From positions 62,001 to 126,000 of the forward strand of contig JAJGRE010000001.1 of NCBI GenBank assembly GCA_021083345.1: a stretch of 64,000 bases of DNA, in the 5' to 3' direction. Origin of the DNA: Calditrichales bacterium MX18-03 (lineage in GTDB: Bacteria > Bacillota > Clostridia > Lutisporales > Lutisporaceae). Both the position numbers and the translations under genes were made by a program. The notes below the pieces were generated by a model. That model did not search any database. It was not told where the DNA came from and saw only the letters and a program-made list of their open reading frames with translations. This document shows, one piece after another, positions 61,201 through 64,000 of this stretch. Each line of letters begins with the position of its first letter. The stretch's first letter is position 1.

Positions 61201-61824
61201 GAATCCAGGACCGTCTCGCTGACTTACAGCAGCATAAGCACCAGTGTGGATTTCAGCTTCTCAAATCCGGCAAGCATCTTCGATACCGGTGAAGACTTCT
61301 TCAAGCTTGAACCGGGATATGAAGACATCAACGAGACACAGGTTGTGAAGGTAACTGAAAATGGCAGGGTGGACCTAAAGATTGTCCTCAATGTATACAG
61401 GCCATTCAACTCGATGCATCTTTTGCTGGACCATGAGTTTAAAAACGCCAGCCAGGGTGGATTGACGCCTTCATTCGCACTGTCGAAGATCAATAAAATC
61501 AACAAGCTGGACGAAACGGACAAGCAAAATGTGAAGAAGATTCTGGAAACCTTGAACCAGGGTGACAAGGCTACGATCAACAATGTTGCGGGTAGCATTC
61601 AGATGCAGCAGCAAACAGCCTATAATGGAGGCTACTATCCGGCAGGCAAGTATGAAATAGAGTTTTCCTTGTTCGTGGGACATAGCATCAAAGATGAAAG
61701 CATCGTTGCAGGAGATAAGAAGACGGTATTGGTTACCGGCGTCAATATTGATGGTACAGATATTGTCATCTCCAGCCCCCTGGAAATTGAGATCGAGCTT
61801 GCGAAACTGCCTAAAGTAAAATAA
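58213..61824 (+). CDS. Secreted multidomain adhesin-like protein with Ig-like and cadherin-like repeats
   Basis: A 1203-residue protein with a Sec signal peptide (residues 1-29, ending GIHAA). Residues about 45-310 resemble the beta-rich body of the PilX-like protein (VTVYGNAVVDGTVSG, AAGGVLDLISSNINMRGNIYTEG). Then follow bacterial Ig-like repeats at about 460-555 and 556-650 (both with PVTITFSEAVTGF), a third at 655-730, a Tandem-95/cadherin-like domain (ATEDTVYNGILTGSDVEG) at 735-820, another similar one to about 930, a carboxypeptidase-like regulatory fold (DGTGLSDVLVSITRDG) and a unique C-terminal domain (~1030-1203). No LPxTG or S-layer motif is seen. Probably cell- or pilus-associated adhesion, not proven. 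Confidence 0.8.
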   Translation: MKKQCKVVFQFVLIFSLIISSTMTGIHAAPKEDPSYTPQDPLEYTAYVKNNYTINGGTVTVYGNAVVDGTVSGLGWDKRVEQGLLYYDEKAPEYLNGSVWYKDFIDGKGYLSHEPFLGERPDIDLDLKAFPTLTQKGALTVNGTVNISESGWYSKLSITTDGRTNFSVTADEGEVIEIRVDEFLLNNAVTINGNGKVIFYVDKFVSGGVPRINLNGNPDQVMIYVSGKQQATFTNIWGSFNIYAAGGVLDLISSNINMRGNIYTEGSLNLDNTCNITGFVCAPKSTVTMAGNAKVYGKLIANNLATSGSAQIIMGDVTSLTDGIVDYITNSQAPTVLKVASTSPNGSYTVGAVIPITVQFSKIVNVTGVPRLMLETGATDRYALYASGSGTNTLTFNYTVQQGDYTTDLNYVGIYSLDLNVNNTATIKDTSNKNAILTLPALNNANSLAGGSNISIDTAIPNVSITSTAANPTKLSPIPVTITFSEAVTGFVASDITVVNGTVGSLSGSGTTYTVNITPIAQGDVTVSVGGSKAFDAAGNGNSASAQLVRTYDSIAPTVTLSSTATNNTNVSPIPVTITFSEAVTGFALNDITIVNGTAGSFSGSGTTYTINITPNAQGTVTVNVGASKVTDAAGNGNTAAVQLVRTYDTIAPAVPALTATPTSATNGNVTVAISYPADAVVKLYRIGSSGAWTAYSAALTISQNTTVYAKCQDAAGNWSAEGSVVVNNINGVPTANAVNITATEDTVYNGILTGSDVEGNNLTFIKVTDPAHGTVAINTNGSFTYTPAANYYGSDSFTFKVNDGVFDSAAVTAAITVTAVNDAPVMTAINTLTGTLTNTPFTITYADLAGAANESDVEGNSIRFVINAVSTGTLTKAGVAVVPGTTLASGESLVWTPAENASGVLNAFTVKASDGILETAPVQVKVDVREGSITVTVKNPDGTGLSDVLVSITRDGVKLPGGVTNDSGICLFEDMQTGVYNITIQKPSGVTVVGDESRTVSLTYSSISTSVDFSFSNPASIFDTGEDFFKLEPGYEDINETQVVKVTENGRVDLKIVLNVYRPFNSMHLLLDHEFKNASQGGLTPSFALSKINKINKLDETDKQNVKKILETLNQGDKATINNVAGSIQMQQQTAYNGGYYPAGKYEIEFSLFVGHSIKDESIVAGDKKTVLVTGVNIDGTDIVISSPLEIEIELAKLPKVK
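59641..60168 (+). repeat. Two Ig-like repeat units at DNA level
   Basis: Sequence starting CCGATACCTGTAACCATTAC at 59641 recurs in diverged form 288 bases (96 codons) later at 59929. They encode successive Ig-like domains with the same opening and the closing LVRTYD. Confidence 0.75.
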
Positions 61825-61846
61825 AAAAGAATTGAGTAAGATAATT

Positions 61847-61877
61847 GAAGAAGGAACCGCACTGCGGTTCCTTCTTC
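61847..61877 (+). terminator. Strong hairpin after the adhesin gene
   Basis: The arms 61847-61861 and 61863-61877 are almost perfectly complementary over about 14 bp. A clear T-run is missing, so it may stabilise the transcript or terminate weakly. Confidence 0.5.
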
Positions 61878-61944
61878 ATGCAGGAATTCGGACAAGCCTT
61901 GTTGAATTAATCTATAATAGATATGATTCGTAGGAGGAATACTA

Positions 61945-62214
61945 ATGTACAAATTAAAGAATTTCATGGAAGATGTGGTTGCCCATAAGACGGATTCGAT
62001 ATTGAAGATGATGAACATATGCAAATGCGAAAAATGCAGGTGCGACATAATGGCTATCGCCCTGAACGATTTGCCGGCCAGGTATGTGGTCACTGAAAAA
62101 GGCGCACTTTTTACAAAGATGAGGGAATTGGAACAACAGTTCGAGGTGGATGTCGAAACAGCTGTAATCAAGGCAGCGGTATTTGTAGGCAAGAGCCCGC
62201 GGCATGACAAGTAA
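61945..62214 (+). CDS. comFB: ComFB-family protein
   Basis: An 89-residue protein with KNFMEDVV and the CKCEKCRCDIMAIALNDLPARYVVTEKG block typical of the ComFB family (PF10719), including clustered cysteines. In Bacillus the gene lies in the comF operon; cyanobacterial members were recently described as cyclic di-nucleotide receptors that affect pili. Here it follows the pilus operon. AGGAGG supports the ATG, and a TATAAT at 61913-61918 may provide its own promoter. A role in cyclic dinucleotide control of pili is a hypothesis. Confidence 0.85.
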   Translation: MYKLKNFMEDVVAHKTDSILKMMNICKCEKCRCDIMAIALNDLPARYVVTEKGALFTKMRELEQQFEVDVETAVIKAAVFVGKSPRHDK

Positions 62215-62273
62215 CCGCACAATACTTATGGGTCTTGGCCGCATCATGACTTTTCAGAAAAGAGGATGACAAC

Positions 62274-63152
62274 ATGATTAAATTCGGCCCTGCGGGGAAT
62301 TCGGACTCCTTCTATGCCCAAGGCTACAAAAGCTCGCTGGATATGCCGGCCTGGCTTCACAATATGTCACTGACAGCTTATGAGTACTCACTGGCCAGAG
62401 GGGCGCGGCTGAGGCCGGAGCTCGCTGTGAGACTAGGTGAAAAAGCATTGGAGCAAGGCATTTGCGTTAGTGTCCATGCTCCATATTATATCAACCTTGC
62501 CTCGGACGACCCAAGCGCTATACAAAAATCAGAAGGGTACATACTGGATACTTCCCAGACAGCTTCGCTGCTGGGTGCACGAAGGGTGGTGCTGCATCCC
62601 GGCTCGGTCGGTCAAAACAGCCGGAAGCATGCCTTTGCCAATGTGAAGAGAAACCTGGAGCAGATTATTATTAAGCTGAAGCAAGCCAAGCTGGATGTAG
62701 CACTGTGCCCCGAAACCATGGGAAAAAAGAACCAGATCGGTTCACTGGATGAAACATTGGAGCTGTGCCTGTTGGATCCGTCCATGATCCCTACCCTGGA
62801 CTTCGGCCATCTGCATGCGGTAGACGGCGGCGCGCTGATTCATGAGCAGGACTACCGGCGGATTTTCGAGCGTCTGCTAGCGGTGCTTGGCGAAGAAAGA
62901 GGCAGGACCATCCACATCCATTACAGCCGGATCGAGTTTACCGAAAAAGGCGGTGAGAAAAAGCACTGGACCTATTCGGATACAGCCTACGGCCCTGAAT
63001 TCGAGCCCTTGGCGCAGTGCCTGAACGAATACGGCATGTCGGCCACCGTTATTTGTGAATCAAGGGGAACCATGGCGGAAGATGCCATGACACTGAAAAA
63101 AATTTACGACAGAATTCGGGAGGACTACTTGTTCCGCTTGGAAAATATATGA
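62274..63152 (+). CDS. Endonuclease IV-like TIM-barrel protein
   Basis: A 292-residue protein of the AP endonuclease 2 / xylose-isomerase-like barrel family. Metal ligands are visible in VSVHAPYYINLAS, VVLHPGSVG, ALCPETMGKKNQIG, TLDFGHLHAV, IHIHYSRIEF and VICESRG, spaced as in Nfo. The DNA-repair role (cleaving abasic sites) is the best guess, but the sequence is divergent and a related sugar-phosphate or unknown function cannot be excluded. GAGGATG precedes the ATG. It lies between comFB and a peptidase gene. Confidence 0.8.
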   Translation: MIKFGPAGNSDSFYAQGYKSSLDMPAWLHNMSLTAYEYSLARGARLRPELAVRLGEKALEQGICVSVHAPYYINLASDDPSAIQKSEGYILDTSQTASLLGARRVVLHPGSVGQNSRKHAFANVKRNLEQIIIKLKQAKLDVALCPETMGKKNQIGSLDETLELCLLDPSMIPTLDFGHLHAVDGGALIHEQDYRRIFERLLAVLGEERGRTIHIHYSRIEFTEKGGEKKHWTYSDTAYGPEFEPLAQCLNEYGMSATVICESRGTMAEDAMTLKKIYDRIREDYLFRLENI

Positions 63153-63205
63153 TATGATTAAGTAGGAATTTTAGGCCTTATAAAGTTTTTGAAAGGGGTA
63201 CAAGA

Positions 63206-64000
63206 ATGCATTTGAGATTGGAAAAGCTACGGCAGCATATGAGCGCAGCCGGGCTTGACAGCATGTTGGTGTATTCCAGGGAGAATAGAAGGTATTTAAG
63301 CGGCTTTACCGGCTCAGCCGGTTTCCTTGTTATAGGGATGCATAAAGCCTGTTTTGTGACTGATTTTCGTTATATGGAGCAAGCGAAGCAGCAATGCCAG
63401 GGCTATGAGATAACCAATCACAACAACCTCATTCACCAGACCATCTCACAGCTGCTTTCCTCTGCCGGTATTGCCCGGTTGGGGATCGAAGAAGACTTCA
63501 TGACAGTGAGCTTCTACAATGATCTGAGAAAAGCAGCCGGCGATGTGGAATTGACCGGTGGCAGAGCAATATTGGATAGCCTGCGCATTGTCAAGGACAG
63601 CGTAGAAATTGCTTGCATACGCAAAGCAGCAGAGATTACCGATGCTGCCTTCAGCCATATTTTGAACCATATCATGCCCGGCATGAAGGAGAAAGAAGTT
63701 GCACTGGAGCTTGAGATATTTTGCAAGAAGAACGGGGCATCGGCATTATCCTTTGACCCCATCGTTGCATCCGGGCATCGCTCAGCACTTCCCCACGGCA
63801 TTGCCTCAGAAAAAACAATAAAAGCGGGAGAGTTCTTGACACTTGATTTTGGTTGTGTTTATAATGGATATTGTTCAGATATGACAAGGACGGTGTTTAT
63901 TGGCAAAGCCACAGAGAAACACAGTGACATCTATGAGACTGTACTTCGGGCACAGCAGACCGCACTGCAATACATCAAGCCGGGTGCTGTGGGTAAGGAT
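63206..64000 (+). CDS. Xaa-Pro aminopeptidase, M24 family (truncated by the window end)
   Basis: The frame starting MHLRLEKLRQHMSAAGLDS is open to the last base (265 codons), so the gene continues beyond the window. The N-terminal creatinase-like domain (YLSGFTGSAGFLVI, VTDFRYMEQA) is followed by the pita-bread domain with the first two metal-binding aspartates in LTLDFGCVYNGYCSDMTRT. It removes N-terminal residues before proline. GAAAGGGG 7 bases before ATG 63206 supports the start. In Clostridia this gene usually precedes efp, which would lie just outside. Confidence 0.93.
   Translation, partial: MHLRLEKLRQHMSAAGLDSMLVYSRENRRYLSGFTGSAGFLVIGMHKACFVTDFRYMEQAKQQCQGYEITNHNNLIHQTISQLLSSAGIARLGIEEDFMTVSFYNDLRKAAGDVELTGGRAILDSLRIVKDSVEIACIRKAAEITDAAFSHILNHIMPGMKEKEVALELEIFCKKNGASALSFDPIVASGHRSALPHGIASEKTIKAGEFLTLDFGCVYNGYCSDMTRTVFIGKATEKHSDIYETVLRAQQTALQYIKPGAVGKD

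Noticed and set aside
1-64000. tRNA, rRNA, CRISPR arrays, prophage or toxin-antitoxin genes
   Set aside because: Looked for on both strands; no cloverleaf-like segment, spaced direct repeats, phage module or transposase was recognised.

Overview
The window looks like chromosomal DNA of a spore-forming Clostridia (Firmicutes) bacterium of intermediate GC. Supporting signs are SigK with a pro-sequence, a T-box leader on alaS, an RNase J, strong AAGGAGG-type ribosome sites with many TTG and GTG starts, and the Bacillus/Clostridium neighbourhood alaS-ireB-ruvX-DUF1292-fur-rnj-typA-mltG-U32 peptidase-udk-pbp-sigK. Every convincing gene lies on the plus strand. I see no rRNA, tRNA, CRISPR array, prophage or insertion sequence, and I cannot name the species.

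Layout. 1-6440 is the end of a surface-polysaccharide cluster: glycosyltransferases, two sugar-nucleotide epimerase-type enzymes and UDP-glucose dehydrogenase, consistent with UDP-glucose to UDP-glucuronate to UDP-xylose. 6441-6857 is a gene-free stretch that appears to encode a Fur-controlled small RNA, followed by a probable IscR operator and promoter. 6858-9986 is iscR-iscS-iscU-mnmA (Fe-S assembly and tRNA thiolation). 10062-11921 holds a small ferritin-like protein, a PRC-barrel protein and an AI-2E family permease. 11949-14914 is a T-box-controlled alaS. 15071-26247 holds an NDP-sugar pyrophosphorylase with a degenerate phosphomannomutase-like domain, then a 2878-residue cyclic beta-1,2-glucan synthase. 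26342-30591 holds ireB, an unrecognised 732-residue membrane protein, an aldo/keto reductase with ferredoxin clusters, ruvX and a DUF1292 gene. 30665-33532 is an iron island: Fur boxes, feoA, feoB, a 53-residue cysteine-rich protein and fur. 33736-44876 is housekeeping and cell-envelope genes ending in sigK. 44935-45420 is yqeG.

45430-61824 is a complete type IV pilus operon: pilB, pilT, pilC, pilA, pilD, pilM, pilN, pilO, three further class III-signal proteins and a 1203-residue secreted adhesin-like protein. Its leader contains what I read as a c-di-GMP-II riboswitch whose P1 stem competes with an intrinsic terminator. PilB carries a canonical MshEN motif, and a ComFB-family gene follows the operon, so cyclic dinucleotides could act at several levels. 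The window ends with an endonuclease IV-like gene and a truncated Xaa-Pro aminopeptidase.

Most noteworthy are the Fur-box small RNA upstream of the isc operon, the c-di-GMP-II switch of the pilus operon, the very large pilin-like and adhesin-like proteins that share a repetitive beta-rich style, and the cyclic glucan module set inside the otherwise conserved alaS-ireB-ruvX cluster. All of this comes from reading the sequence alone; no database search was run.
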